A stretch of DNA of 64,000 nt, taken from assembly GCA_019420905.1 (NCBI GenBank), contig JAHZGH010000001.1:62001-126000 (forward strand), read 5' to 3'. The position numbers were made by a program, and so were the translations under genes. Numbering within the stretch: position 1 is the first letter of the stretch; the number at the start of each line of letters is the position of its first letter. The notes below the pieces were generated by a model. The model saw nothing but the letters and a program-made list of their open reading frames with translations, did no database searches and was not told where the DNA came from. Source of the stretch: Succinivibrionaceae bacterium. Lineage in GTDB: Bacteria; Pseudomonadota; Gammaproteobacteria; Enterobacterales; Succinivibrionaceae. This document shows, piece after piece, positions 17,612 through 25,838 of this stretch.

Positions 17612-20326
17612 ATGTTTATAACCACCATTATCACCAAGATTATCGGTAGTAGCAATCAGCGTACCGTCCGCCGTTTGGCGAAGATCGTCAAAGCCATCAA
17701 TGCTCTAGAACCAAAATTTCAAGCTTTAAAGGATGAAGATTTTAAAGATTTAACAGCTCAATTCAGGGAGCGTTTAAGCAAAGGTGAAAGTTTAGAAAGT
17801 TTATTACCTGAGGCATTTGCTGCAGCTCGAGAAGCTTCTGTTAGAACTTTAGGTTTACGTCCTTTTGACGTGCAGCTTATGGGCGGCATTGTTTTAAATT
17901 CAAATCAAATTGCTGAAATGAAGACTGGTGAAGGTAAAACCTTAACAGCTTTATTATCATGCTATTTGAATGCTTTAAGCGGTGAAGGCGTTCATGTTGT
18001 TACTATTAATGATTATTTAGCTCGTCGTGACAGTAATTGGAGCCGACCTTTTTATGAACTGTTTGGCATGACTGTTGGAGTTAATATTCCAGGCATGAGC
18101 CCTGAAGAGAAGCGTGCAGCTTATGCTTGTGATATTACTTATGGAACTAATAACGAATTTGGCTTCGATTATTTGCGCGATAATATGGCTTATAGTGCCG
18201 ATCAACGCGTGCAGAGACCTTTGCATTATGCTTTAGTCGATGAGGTTGATTCTGTGCTTATTGATGAAGCCAGAACTCCTTTGATTATTTCTGGTGCAGC
18301 AGAAAATAGTTCAAAACTTTATATTGCTGTAGATAAAATTATTCCTGGCTTAGTTTATCAAGAAAAAGAAGATACCGAAGATTATACCGGAGAAGGCGAT
18401 TATACTTTGGATCTTAAATTGCGTCAGGCCTATCTGACTGAACGTGGCCAAATTAAGATAGAAAAGCTTCTAATGAGCATCGGTCTTTTAAAAGAAGGCG
18501 ATAAGCTTTTCTCTTCTGAAAATATTACTTTATTACACCATGTTATGGCAGCATTAAGAGCTCATACTCTGTTTAAGCGCGATGTTGATTATGTTGTTGA
18601 TGAAAACGGCGAAGTTGTCATCATTGACGAACATACTGGACGTAAGATGATAGGCCGTCGGTGGTCTGACGGTTTACATCAGGCTATTGAAGCTAAAGAA
18701 GGCGTAGATATTCATGCTGAAAATCAAACCTTAGCTTCTATTACTTTCCAAAACTACTTCCGTATGTACAAGAAGTTAGCAGGCATGACTGGTACTGCTG
18801 ACACAGAAGCTTATGAGTTCCAGCAGATCTATGGCTTGCAGACTATTGTTCTGCCTACTAATAAGCCTATGATAAGAAAAGACTTACCTGATCTTATCTA
18901 TTTAACTGAAGATGAAAAGTACAATGCTATTATTGCTGATATAAAGAAAACTGTAAGTGAAGGTAGACCGGTACTTGTAGGTACAATTTCTATTGAAAAT
19001 TCTGAGCGCTTGTCGGCAATGCTTGATAAGCTTAAGATCCCTCATCAAGTATTAAATGCTAAGTTCCATGAAAAAGAAGCTCATATTGTTGCTCAGGCAG
19101 GTCGTCCTGGTACTGTAACTATTGCTACTAATATGGCTGGACGCGGTACAGATATTATCTTAGGAGGAAATCTTAAAGATGATATCGAAGCTTTAGGGCC
19201 AGATGCAACTCAAGAGCAGATTGATGCTGTAACTGCAGAATGGAAAAAGCGTCATGATGCTGTAGTGGCGGCAGGAGGTCTGCATATTATTGGTTCTGAA
19301 CGTCACGAATCTCGTCGTATTGATAATCAGTTACGCGGTCGTGCTGGTAGACAGGGTGATCCAGGATCATCAAGATTCTATTTGTCCATGGACGATAATT
19401 TAATGAAGCTCTTTGGCTCAGAGAAGCTTAAAACCTTTATGAAGCGCATGGGCATGACTGACGGACAGCCTTTAGAGCATCGTTTTATTACACGTGCTAT
19501 TGAATCTGCTCAGCGTAAGGTAGAAACCCGCAACTTTGATATTCGCAAGAGCTTATTGGAGTATGATGATGTTGCAAATGAGCAGCGCAAGGTTATTTAT
19601 GAGGAGCGTAATGCCCTTTTAGATGGAGAGGATATTAGCGAGACTATCAATAATATTTTTGCTGATGTCTTCAACGATGCTATCAATAGGTTTATTCCGC
19701 CTAATAGTTTGTCTGAAACTTGGGATTTAGATGGTCTGCAAAAATATCTGTATCAGCATTTTATGGTTGATGCTCCTGTTGCCTCCTGGCTTAAGGAAGA
19801 TGAGCATTTAGTTGAGGATCAAATCCGTGAACGTATCATTTCTTTAGGTCGTGATCACTATAAGCAAAAGTGCGAACTTATTGGTAAGGAAAATCAGCAA
19901 CATTTGGAAAAGAGCGTAATGTTGCAATGTATTGACACTCTTTGGAAAGAGCATCTAGCTTCAATGGACTATATGCGTCAGGGTATTGGTTTGCAAGGCT
20001 ACGCTCAAAAAAATCCTAAGAATGAATATAAGATTCAGTCTTTCAAGCTTTTCTCGAAGATGCTTGAGAATCTAAAAATGCAGGTTATTTCTATTCTATG
20101 CCGTATCCAGGTTAGAGTTAAGACTCCTGAAGAATTAGAAGCTCAAAAACGAGAAGAGGAGCGTTTGGCTGCTCTTAAAGCGCAGGAGCTCAATGAAAAG
20201 GCTTTAGAGGATAAAATGCGCGAGGAAGCTAAGCTTTATGCTAATAAGCATATTGGCAGAAATGATCCTTGTCCTTGCGGTTCAGGCAAAAAGTTTAAGA
20301 ATTGCCATGGTAAATTTGTAAGTTAG
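17612..20326 (+). CDS. secA: Protein translocase motor subunit SecA
   Basis: ATPase that drives preproteins through SecYEG at the inner membrane. Walker A is M-K-T-G-E-G-K-T near residue 105, Walker B is V-D-E-V-D-S-V-L-I-D-E-A-R, the helicase motif is N-M-A-G-R-G-T-D, and the C-terminal zinc site is C-P-C-G-S-G-K-K-F-K-N-C-H-G. The ATG at 17612 matches the start of E. coli SecA (904 residues here). The frame stays open 32 codons upstream to a TTG at 17516, but that segment is not SecA-like. No secM-like regulator is seen upstream, where the tRNA-Gly genes stand instead. The ribosome binding site is weak. Ends at a strong terminator. Confidence 0.97.
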   Translation: MFITTIITKIIGSSNQRTVRRLAKIVKAINALEPKFQALKDEDFKDLTAQFRERLSKGESLESLLPEAFAAAREASVRTLGLRPFDVQLMGGIVLNSNQIAEMKTGEGKTLTALLSCYLNALSGEGVHVVTINDYLARRDSNWSRPFYELFGMTVGVNIPGMSPEEKRAAYACDITYGTNNEFGFDYLRDNMAYSADQRVQRPLHYALVDEVDSVLIDEARTPLIISGAAENSSKLYIAVDKIIPGLVYQEKEDTEDYTGEGDYTLDLKLRQAYLTERGQIKIEKLLMSIGLLKEGDKLFSSENITLLHHVMAALRAHTLFKRDVDYVVDENGEVVIIDEHTGRKMIGRRWSDGLHQAIEAKEGVDIHAENQTLASITFQNYFRMYKKLAGMTGTADTEAYEFQQIYGLQTIVLPTNKPMIRKDLPDLIYLTEDEKYNAIIADIKKTVSEGRPVLVGTISIENSERLSAMLDKLKIPHQVLNAKFHEKEAHIVAQAGRPGTVTIATNMAGRGTDIILGGNLKDDIEALGPDATQEQIDAVTAEWKKRHDAVVAAGGLHIIGSERHESRRIDNQLRGRAGRQGDPGSSRFYLSMDDNLMKLFGSEKLKTFMKRMGMTDGQPLEHRFITRAIESAQRKVETRNFDIRKSLLEYDDVANEQRKVIYEERNALLDGEDISETINNIFADVFNDAINRFIPPNSLSETWDLDGLQKYLYQHFMVDAPVASWLKEDEHLVEDQIRERIISLGRDHYKQKCELIGKENQQHLEKSVMLQCIDTLWKEHLASMDYMRQGIGLQGYAQKNPKNEYKIQSFKLFSKMLENLKMQVISILCRIQVRVKTPEELEAQKREEERLAALKAQELNEKALEDKMREEAKLYANKHIGRNDPCPCGSGKKFKNCHGKFVS

Positions 20327-20345
20327 TTATTGAAATAATAAAAAG

Positions 20346-20369
20346 GCGGCCAATCTAGGCCGCTTTTTT
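20346..20369 (+). terminator. Terminator of secA
   Basis: The stem GCGGCC / GGCCGC with a six-nt loop is followed by seven T, 19 nt after the stop codon. Confidence 0.92.
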
Positions 20370-20446
20370 ATTTGCTTCAAGTTATTTGTATATATTAACC
20401 ATAAAAGATCTTTTTTTAGAAATATTTAAAAATAATAAAAAAATTG

Positions 20447-20475
20447 TTGACAGACAATTTATAAAATGGTTTAAT
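20447..20475 (+). promoter_or_regulatory. Sigma-70 promoter of the tRNA-Phe pair
   Basis: A consensus TTGACA at 20447-20452 and TTTAAT at 20470-20475 with a 17-nt spacer, ending 10 nt before the first tRNA-Phe. Confidence 0.75.
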
Positions 20476-20485
20476 AGTCGCCGTT

Positions 20486-20561
20486 GCCCAGATAGCTCAG
20501 TCGGTAGAGCAGGGGATTGAAAATCCCCGTGTCGGCAGTTCGATTCTGTCTCTGGGCACCA
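20486..20561 (+). tRNA. tRNA-Phe (anticodon GAA), copy 1
   Basis: A 76-nt cloverleaf with encoded CCA. The acceptor GCCCAGA pairs with TCTGGGC. The anticodon loop is T-T-G-A-A-A-A. It is followed after 28 nt by an identical gene, so both are probably cut from one precursor. Confidence 0.97.
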
Positions 20562-20589
20562 ATAACAATTCAAAAAACATTTCTTTAAA

Positions 20590-20665
20590 GCCCAGATAGC
20601 TCAGTCGGTAGAGCAGGGGATTGAAAATCCCCGTGTCGGCAGTTCGATTCTGTCTCTGGGCACCA
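20590..20665 (+). tRNA. tRNA-Phe (anticodon GAA), copy 2
   Basis: Identical to copy 1 over 76 nt. No separate promoter or clear terminator separates it from copy 1. Confidence 0.97.
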
Positions 20666-20981
20666 ATCTTAAAAATAATTCATTATCTGTTTTGTAATAA
20701 GTTTACTTTTTAGTTTCTGTTGTGGTGTTTTTGCTGACACTTTATAATTATTGCAAGATTATATATAACTAATTCCTCTTTATTAAAAACAATAAATCTG
20801 TAAGCTTTGAGTTAATTATTTTATATGTATGAAATAAGTATATATAATCATAATTGACTTGTAGAAAAAAAGCATAAACGCATTTAATATATGCAAAATA
20901 TTGTATATAGTTAAGATTTAGTTTGAGTCATTTTTAGGCTATAGACATTTTGCTTGGCAGTATAAAAATAAGGATAGCATC
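20666..20981. other. AT-rich spacer between tRNA-Phe and hfq
   Basis: About 315 nt with no ORF or RNA fold that I can support. It should contain the hfq promoter. A TTGACT at 20852-20857 is a possible -35 element, without a convincing partner. Confidence 0.4.
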
Positions 20982-21341
20982 ATGGTAGAAACAAAAAGTT
21001 CCCCTAAAAAGGGATCTGATAGATTTAGAAACTTTGTCGCCGCCTTTATGCAAGGTAACGGACAAAATGATGCTTTGCAATATTTAAAGGATAAACGTAT
21101 TCCTGTAAGCATTTTTTTAATTACAGGGGTTAAATTTGATGGTTTAATTAGTTCTTTTGATCAATATACAATTAGTATTATTGACGTTAAAAATCATCAG
21201 CAAATGATTTATAAAGATAAAATTTCAACTTTAGCTTTAAAAAAGCCGGAATTTCAACCTCGTCAGCAGAAAGCAAAAAACGGCTTTCGTAAAGAGAAAA
21301 ATAATTTAATAGGAGGGGCTTCTATGGAAGAAGCCTCTTAG
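20982..21341 (+). CDS. hfq: Divergent Hfq-type RNA chaperone
   Basis: Small-RNA chaperone of the Sm/LSm fold, 119 residues. Sm1 is visible as R-I-P-V-S-I-F-L-I-T-G-V-K-F-D-G-L-I-S-S-F-D-Q-Y, close to the canonical V-P-V-S-I-Y-L-V-N-G. Sm2 reads M-I-Y-K-D-K-I-S-T, where the near-invariant Y-K-H of Hfq is changed to Y-K-D. The loop between the motifs is about two residues longer than in E. coli. A basic extension of about 22 residues precedes the domain, and a Lys/Arg-rich tail follows. The rim arginine patch is replaced by K-D-K-R. It is not next to miaA/hflX as in enterobacteria. The last codons form a terminator-like hairpin (about 21311-21340) before a T-rich run. Confidence 0.85.
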   Translation: MVETKSSPKKGSDRFRNFVAAFMQGNGQNDALQYLKDKRIPVSIFLITGVKFDGLISSFDQYTISIIDVKNHQQMIYKDKISTLALKKPEFQPRQQKAKNGFRKEKNNLIGGASMEEAS

Positions 21342-21344
21342 AGT

Positions 21345-21950
21345 TTATTTTTTGTGGAACCTTACGAATTCTCCGTCCTTGACCTCGATACAATCAAAAC
21401 CTCCAGCAAGGGCGGCTTCGACTCCTAAAGGTCCATCTTCAAAAACAACACAATCTTGTGGCCTTAATTTCATTTTCTCGGCACATAAAAGAAAGGTATC
21501 AGGAAAAGGTTTGTGCTTTTCGACCATTTCTGCTGTCACGATGGCATCTATAGAATTTAGTAGATTATGTATTTTTAAAATATCTTGAGCATTTTTTAAC
21601 TGTGTGCCTGAGCCTATAGATACTTTTTGATGATTGGCAATTGCTTCATTCAGAATGGACAAGATTTTGGGAAATAGTTCTACTTTATCTATATTTTCAC
21701 GATAAAGTGCAACCTTACGCTTTACAAACTCATCAATATTCCCCACATTGTGGCCTTGATTTTTAAAGTGTATAACAACATCTTTACTTGAGACGCCGCC
21801 CATATCGTAGATGATTTGCGAATTGATTTTAAATCCGTGCTCTTCACATACTTTTTCCCAGGCAATAACGTGATACGGCATGGAATTTATAAGCGTACCG
21901 TCTAAATCAAAGATTAGTCCGGAATATTGTTTGTAATCAGGAAAATCCAT
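21345..21950 (-). CDS. HAD-superfamily phosphatase, beta-phosphoglucomutase/YqaB-like
   Basis: A 201-residue cytosolic haloacid-dehalogenase-type hydrolase. The nucleophile motif is F-D-L-D-G-T-L near residue 14, motif II is S-I-G-S-G-T, the motif III Lys is K-H-K-P-F-P-D-T-F, and motif IV is F-E-D-G-P-L-G-V-E-A-A. A helical cap of the beta-PGM type sits at about residues 18-85. Length and motifs fit the YqaB group acting on fructose-1-phosphate or similar sugar phosphates; the exact substrate is not determined. Converges on hfq with 3 nt between stops. Confidence 0.85.
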   Translation of the reverse strand: MDFPDYKQYSGLIFDLDGTLINSMPYHVIAWEKVCEEHGFKINSQIIYDMGGVSSKDVVIHFKNQGHNVGNIDEFVKRKVALYRENIDKVELFPKILSILNEAIANHQKVSIGSGTQLKNAQDILKIHNLLNSIDAIVTAEMVEKHKPFPDTFLLCAEKMKLRPQDCVVFEDGPLGVEAALAGGFDCIEVKDGEFVRFHKK

Positions 21951-22011
21951 CTAAATCTCCATAAGTGAAAAATACTCTTTTATGATACTTAGATTTGATT
22001 GCTAAACAAAG

Positions 22012-22038
22012 AAAAAGGCGACTTAAAGTCGCCTTTTT
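22012..22038. terminator. Terminator after the TrxR-AhpF fusion gene
   Basis: A 13-bp near-perfect stem (AAAAAGGCGACTT with AAAGTCGCCTTTTT), T-rich on either strand, 7 nt from the stop of the gene at 22045. Confidence 0.92.
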
Positions 22039-22044
22039 GTAGTT

Positions 22045-23667
22045 TTAGTCTGTAATAAGCTTTAAAAGCTCACTAATATTTTTCTTACCGAAGCTTATTT
22101 TATCGTCGTTAATGACTAAGCAGGGAACAGACATCACGCGATATTTATCTTTTAATTTAGGGAAAAGATTTAAATCATATACTTCAGCTTCAATCAAAGG
22201 ATTTAAGCTGGCCATTCTTTGGGCTGCTACAACTAAATCAGGACACATTGTGCAGGATAGAGATACTAATATTTTAAATTTAAGCGGCTTGTTGATAGCT
22301 TCAATAGAGGCTTTATCTGCTTCATCTAAGCCCTGTCCTGGACCTGCAACATTATAAATTCCTAAAATGAAAGAGGTAAACTCGTGTCCACCAGGAACTC
22401 CGTGGAAGGCTAATCCGGTAAAAGTATTATCCTTTATAAGACGTACATATGGTGCATTATCATCGTTTTTAACTTCAATAACATTAAGTTTTTCGGTTAA
22501 TGATGCAAGTTCCTGCATTGCATTTAAAAGTTCAGGACTTTTTGCATCATTTCCTGTATGAACTTCTAAGGTTAAGTTACAAGTTAATCTTGAGAAGACT
22601 GCATTTAATTGAGGAAGCATTTGCTCATCAATAAAAGTCATTTTAGACGCGTCCGCTTTTACGTCTATGTTATTTTGAGTTTCTATATGCTCCTGAGGTT
22701 TGGTAGGAATAATGCCTAACTTTCTTTGTAAATTGGCGGCGCATTTTTCCATGGCGCAAGCCGCTAAAGCTCCATCGGCTGTAGCAGTAACAACCTGACG
22801 CAAGGTTTTGATGCAAATGTCTCCAGCAGCATAGATACCTGCTACGGAAGTTTGCATATTGCTGTCAGTAATAACATAACCGCTGTCATCAAGTTTTATG
22901 AGATCTTTGACTAATGATGTGTTAGGAACATATCCGGCAAAAACAAATACACCAAAGCTGTCATTATTTTGGGCAGTGAAGATCTCTTTTTGATTGGTAT
23001 TTTTATTTAGTATAGTTGCGCTCTTAATGCCTTCATCGGAGCCATCGATTTTAAGCAGCTCATGTTTGAATTTAACAGAAATCTTCGGATTTTCTAAAAC
23101 CTTATCAATAATAGATTGGGCGCATGAGAATTGCTCGCCACGTACAAGCATAGTAATTTTGCTTGCATAACGGGTTAGGAAAAGAGCTTCTTCGCAAGCG
23201 GCAAAACCTCCGCCGATAACTAATAATTCTTTGCCCTGGAAGAATTCGCCATCACAAGTTGCACAGTAAGCTACACCACGTCCACGAAATTCATTTTCTC
23301 CCTCAAAGCCTAGCTTGCGAGGATTAGCTCCAGTTGCAATTAAGACAGAGAAAGCCTTCAAAGAGCCTCGTGATGTAAGGATTTCTTTAATATCACCTTC
23401 AGCCTGAATATTTTTTACTTCAGCAAGCATGAATTCAGCACCAAAATTTTCAGCCTGCTTGCGCATTGTTTCAGTTAAAGCTTCTCCAGAGGCAGAAATA
23501 ACTCCTGGATAATTTACAACCTCGTGAGTAATAGTAATTTGTCCGCCAAATTTTTCCTTTTCCAGAACTAATACGCGGTAACGAGCGCGAGCTAAGTACA
23601 AAGCGGCGGTCAGTCCGGCAGGACCTCCGCCAACAATAACTGCATCATATAGATCTTTATTATTCAT
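22045..23667 (-). CDS. Thioredoxin reductase fused to a C-terminal AhpF-N-like tandem thioredoxin domain
   Basis: A 540-residue flavoprotein, probably the NAD(P)H-dependent reductase for the neighbouring peroxiredoxin. Residues 5-310 are a low-molecular-weight thioredoxin reductase: FAD motif G-G-G-P-A-G-L, redox C-A-T-C near 137, NAD(P) motif G-G-G-F-A-A, and A-A-G-D-I. The last ~200 residues carry two thioredoxin-like folds. The second has the active C-T-M-C near residue 472 and the cis-Pro stretch S-V-P-C-L-V. In E. coli AhpF the tandem fold is N-terminal, so the domain order here is reversed, as known in some anaerobes. The start at 23667 has GGAT 7 nt upstream; 23673 is the alternative. 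It lies 57 nt downstream of ahpC copy 1. Confidence 0.9.
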   Translation of the reverse strand: MNNKDLYDAVIVGGGPAGLTAALYLARARYRVLVLEKEKFGGQITITHEVVNYPGVISASGEALTETMRKQAENFGAEFMLAEVKNIQAEGDIKEILTSRGSLKAFSVLIATGANPRKLGFEGENEFRGRGVAYCATCDGEFFQGKELLVIGGGFAACEEALFLTRYASKITMLVRGEQFSCAQSIIDKVLENPKISVKFKHELLKIDGSDEGIKSATILNKNTNQKEIFTAQNNDSFGVFVFAGYVPNTSLVKDLIKLDDSGYVITDSNMQTSVAGIYAAGDICIKTLRQVVTATADGALAACAMEKCAANLQRKLGIIPTKPQEHIETQNNIDVKADASKMTFIDEQMLPQLNAVFSRLTCNLTLEVHTGNDAKSPELLNAMQELASLTEKLNVIEVKNDDNAPYVRLIKDNTFTGLAFHGVPGGHEFTSFILGIYNVAGPGQGLDEADKASIEAINKPLKFKILVSLSCTMCPDLVVAAQRMASLNPLIEAEVYDLNLFPKLKDKYRVMSVPCLVINDDKISFGKKNISELLKLITD

Positions 23668-23683
23668 TATCATTATCCATAAT

Positions 23684-23709
23684 AAAAAGGCCCCGCTTAG
23701 CGAAGCCTT
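23684..23709 (-). terminator. Terminator or attenuator between ahpC copy 1 and the TrxR-AhpF gene
   Basis: On the minus strand AAGGC and CGC arms pair with GCG and GCCTT, followed by five T. Placed between co-oriented ahpC and its reductase, it would make the peroxiredoxin more abundant than the reductase. Confidence 0.75.
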
Positions 23710-23724
23710 AGAAATAATTCTAAA

Positions 23725-24288
23725 TTAGAGCTTGCCGATTAAGTCAAGACCTGGCTTTAAGGTTTCAGCACCTGGCTGCCATTTAGCAGGGCAGACCTGA
23801 TCTCCGTGCTCAGCAACGAATTGCAGGGCTTCAACACGGCGTAATAATTCATCAGCGTTACGTCCGATATTGCCGGCAACAACTTCATAAGCAACAATCT
23901 TGCCTTCAGGGTTAACGATGAAGGTACCACGCTCAGATAGACCAGCCTCTTCAATTAACACATCAAAATTTTTAGCTAATACATGAGCGGCATCAGCTAA
24001 CATAGGGTATTCAATATTCTTAATGGTATCAGAGGTGTCAGCCCAAGCTTTGTGAACGAAATGAGTATCACAAGAGACAGAGAAGATTTCACAGCCTAAC
24101 TTTTTAAAGTCAGCATATTTGTTTTGTAAATCGGCTAACTCGGTAGGGCAAACGAAGGTGAAGTCAGCAGGATAGAAGAAGAAAACTGACCACTTACCTA
24201 AGATATCTTGCTTAGTTACGGTGCGGAAATCATTATTTTGGAAAGCCTGTACAGAGAAGTCAGCAATTTCTTTATTAATCATGGACAT
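23725..24288 (-). CDS. ahpC: Alkyl hydroperoxide reductase / 2-Cys peroxiredoxin, copy 1
   Basis: Reduces peroxides in the cytoplasm. The 187-residue protein has the peroxidatic Cys in F-V-C-P-T-E-L near residue 47 and the resolving Cys in V-C-P-A-K-W near 165, as in AhpC. The start at 24288 is chosen because AGGTG stands 6-7 nt upstream; an in-frame GTG at 24297 would overlap that box. The TrxR-AhpF fusion gene lies downstream after a terminator-like hairpin. Upstream lie two Fur/PerR-type inverted repeats. The protein is identical to that of copy 2 at 28864. Confidence 0.96.
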   Translation of the reverse strand: MSMINKEIADFSVQAFQNNDFRTVTKQDILGKWSVFFFYPADFTFVCPTELADLQNKYADFKKLGCEIFSVSCDTHFVHKAWADTSDTIKNIEYPMLADAAHVLAKNFDVLIEEAGLSERGTFIVNPEGKIVAYEVVAGNIGRNADELLRRVEALQFVAEHGDQVCPAKWQPGAETLKPGLDLIGKL

Positions 24289-24351
24289 AATAAACACCTA
24301 AAAAATAAAAAGTTAAACTACATAGCGTTAAGCATTATCTGAAATAAATAA

Positions 24352-24366
24352 TAGTAATTATTACTA
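24352..24366. promoter_or_regulatory. Fur/PerR-like 7-1-7 inverted repeat upstream of ahpC copy 1
   Basis: TAGTAAT-T-ATTACTA is a perfect 7-1-7 inverted repeat, the geometry of Fur-family operators. It lies 64 nt upstream of the ahpC start and is conserved in copy 2. Confidence 0.5.
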
Positions 24367-24386
24367 ATAAAGTAAATATATTTTTT

Positions 24387-24401
24387 TGATAAGGATTATC
24401 A
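24387..24401. promoter_or_regulatory. Second Fur-like box upstream of ahpC copy 1
   Basis: TGATAAGGATTATCA matches the classic Fur box TGATAATNATTATCA at all defined positions but one. It straddles the end of the 673-bp repeat, and copy 2 keeps a variant with the same TGATAA/TTATCA arms. Peroxide or iron control of ahpC is the natural inference. Confidence 0.55.
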
Positions 24402-24812
24402 TCTTAATTTTTGCTATGAAAAAGCTTGCTGAAGATATGGATGTAATTGATTTGCAATAAATTCATAAAAGTGAATATTAACCATGATTATTTAAATTAA
24501 ATATATTTTTAAAATTTCAAGCGTAATTTAGATGATTTAATCTTTTTTTGTTTTATTAAATATTTTATTTCAAGTTGTTATCTATATTAAAAAAAAATAT
24601 TTTTTTTCTATTTTGGCTTATTCGGCATAATAAGATCTATATCACGAAATACACTTATTTATTTAATAATATGAAAATATTACTATTTTAAATAAATTTT
24701 TAACCTATTTAATCTTTAACTTATATACCAGAATAAAAATAGCTTATTAAGTAATAAATGAGATATGAAAATCTCTTTTTTGAATGTAACAAATCATTCA
24801 AGCGGGTAAATT
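24402..24812. other. AT-rich spacer upstream of the sialidase-like gene
   Basis: About 410 nt of very AT-rich sequence with long A and T runs. No gene longer than about 14 codons and no RNA structure that I can support. It must contain the promoter of the sialidase-tctCBA operon. Confidence 0.4.
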
Positions 24813-25823
24813 ATGAGTTGTGTGCGTGAGTTTAGATATTTGGCAATTAGCGAACCTCAAAAATATTTTAAAATGTGTCATGCCTCTAATTTGCTTAAGT
24901 TAAAAGACGGCAATATTTTAACTGTATTTTTTGCAGGTACCCACGAAGGAGAAAATGACACTGCAATTTATTCCTGCAGAGCTAAGGAAGGAGAATCTTC
25001 TGTTCCTAAAATCATTTCTAAATCAAATGAGGCCCATTGGAATCCTGTTTTATTTTTACCTGATGAAAATCAGGATAAAGAAATAGTTCTGTTTTTTAAG
25101 GTAGGAAATATTATTGCTTCATGGCGGACAATGGTAACGAGATCTCATGATGGGGGAATAAGTTGGGATCAACCGCGAGAGCTAGTTTATGGAGATAAAG
25201 GCGGCAGAGGTCCTGTACGTAATAAACCTATAAGATCTTCCGCAGGAGCTATTTTATGTCCGGCATCTTTAGAAAATGGAATATGGCGATCTTTTGTTGA
25301 TATAAGTACGGATGAGCTGACTTCTTTTCATAAAAGTAATGAAATATTTTACATGCAGGAAGAGGCTTTTTCGCCAAAAAACACAGATATAGAAGTAAGT
25401 CTGCAGTCTTTTACAGGACAAGGCATTATACAGCCAACATTATGGGAAGATTCTTTGGGAATCCATGCTTTAATGCGTTCTACTTTTGGCAAAATTATTC
25501 GTGCTGATAGTGTTGATGGCGGTAAAACCTTCAGCAGCCCATATCCAATAGAAATGCCGAATAATAATAGCGGAATAGACGCTGTTTATTTAAAAAATAA
25601 GCTTTATTTGGTTTGTAATCCTGTAAATGGAAACTGGGCTAAGCGTACCCCGATTTCTCTTTACTCATCAGAGGACGGTATTAAGTTTAAAGAGGAGGCT
25701 GTCTTAGATAGCTTAGATGGGGAATTTTCATATCCATGCATTCGAGCTTTTGAAAATAATCTTTATATTTCATATACATATTTAAGAAAAAATATTGTAA
25801 TTGAAAAATTTATAATCAAATAA
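24813..25823 (+). CDS. Cytoplasmic sialidase-like (BNR repeat) protein
   Basis: A 336-residue beta-propeller protein of the BNR/sialidase superfamily. Asp-box motifs are seen as S-H-D-G-G-I-S-W near residue 111 and S-V-D-G-G-K-T-F near 232, with a weaker S-S-E-D-G-I-K-F near 288. An early Arg-containing strand and P-V-R-N-K-P-I-R resemble the substrate pocket of exo-sialidase-type enzymes. There is no signal peptide, so it would act inside the cell on an imported molecule. It begins an operon with tctC, tctB and tctA (15 nt to tctC). Whether it cleaves sialic acid or another acidic sugar is unknown; nanA, nanK and nanE are absent from the window. Confidence 0.75.
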   Translation: MSCVREFRYLAISEPQKYFKMCHASNLLKLKDGNILTVFFAGTHEGENDTAIYSCRAKEGESSVPKIISKSNEAHWNPVLFLPDENQDKEIVLFFKVGNIIASWRTMVTRSHDGGISWDQPRELVYGDKGGRGPVRNKPIRSSAGAILCPASLENGIWRSFVDISTDELTSFHKSNEIFYMQEEAFSPKNTDIEVSLQSFTGQGIIQPTLWEDSLGIHALMRSTFGKIIRADSVDGGKTFSSPYPIEMPNNNSGIDAVYLKNKLYLVCNPVNGNWAKRTPISLYSSEDGIKFKEEAVLDSLDGEFSYPCIRAFENNLYISYTYLRKNIVIEKFIIK

Positions 25824-25838
25824 AATAGGAGTATTTCT

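Larger units (their letters stand above)
23721..24393. repeat. 673-bp direct repeat, copy A (whole ahpC gene plus upstream region)
   Basis: The same 673 nt recur at 28860-29532 in the same orientation with only two differences that I can see (23764 T/C and 23767 A/G, both silent). The unit covers ahpC from just beyond its stop through about 100 nt of its upstream region. The two copies are 5,139 nt apart and enclose the sialidase-tctCBA operon. Confidence 0.95.
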
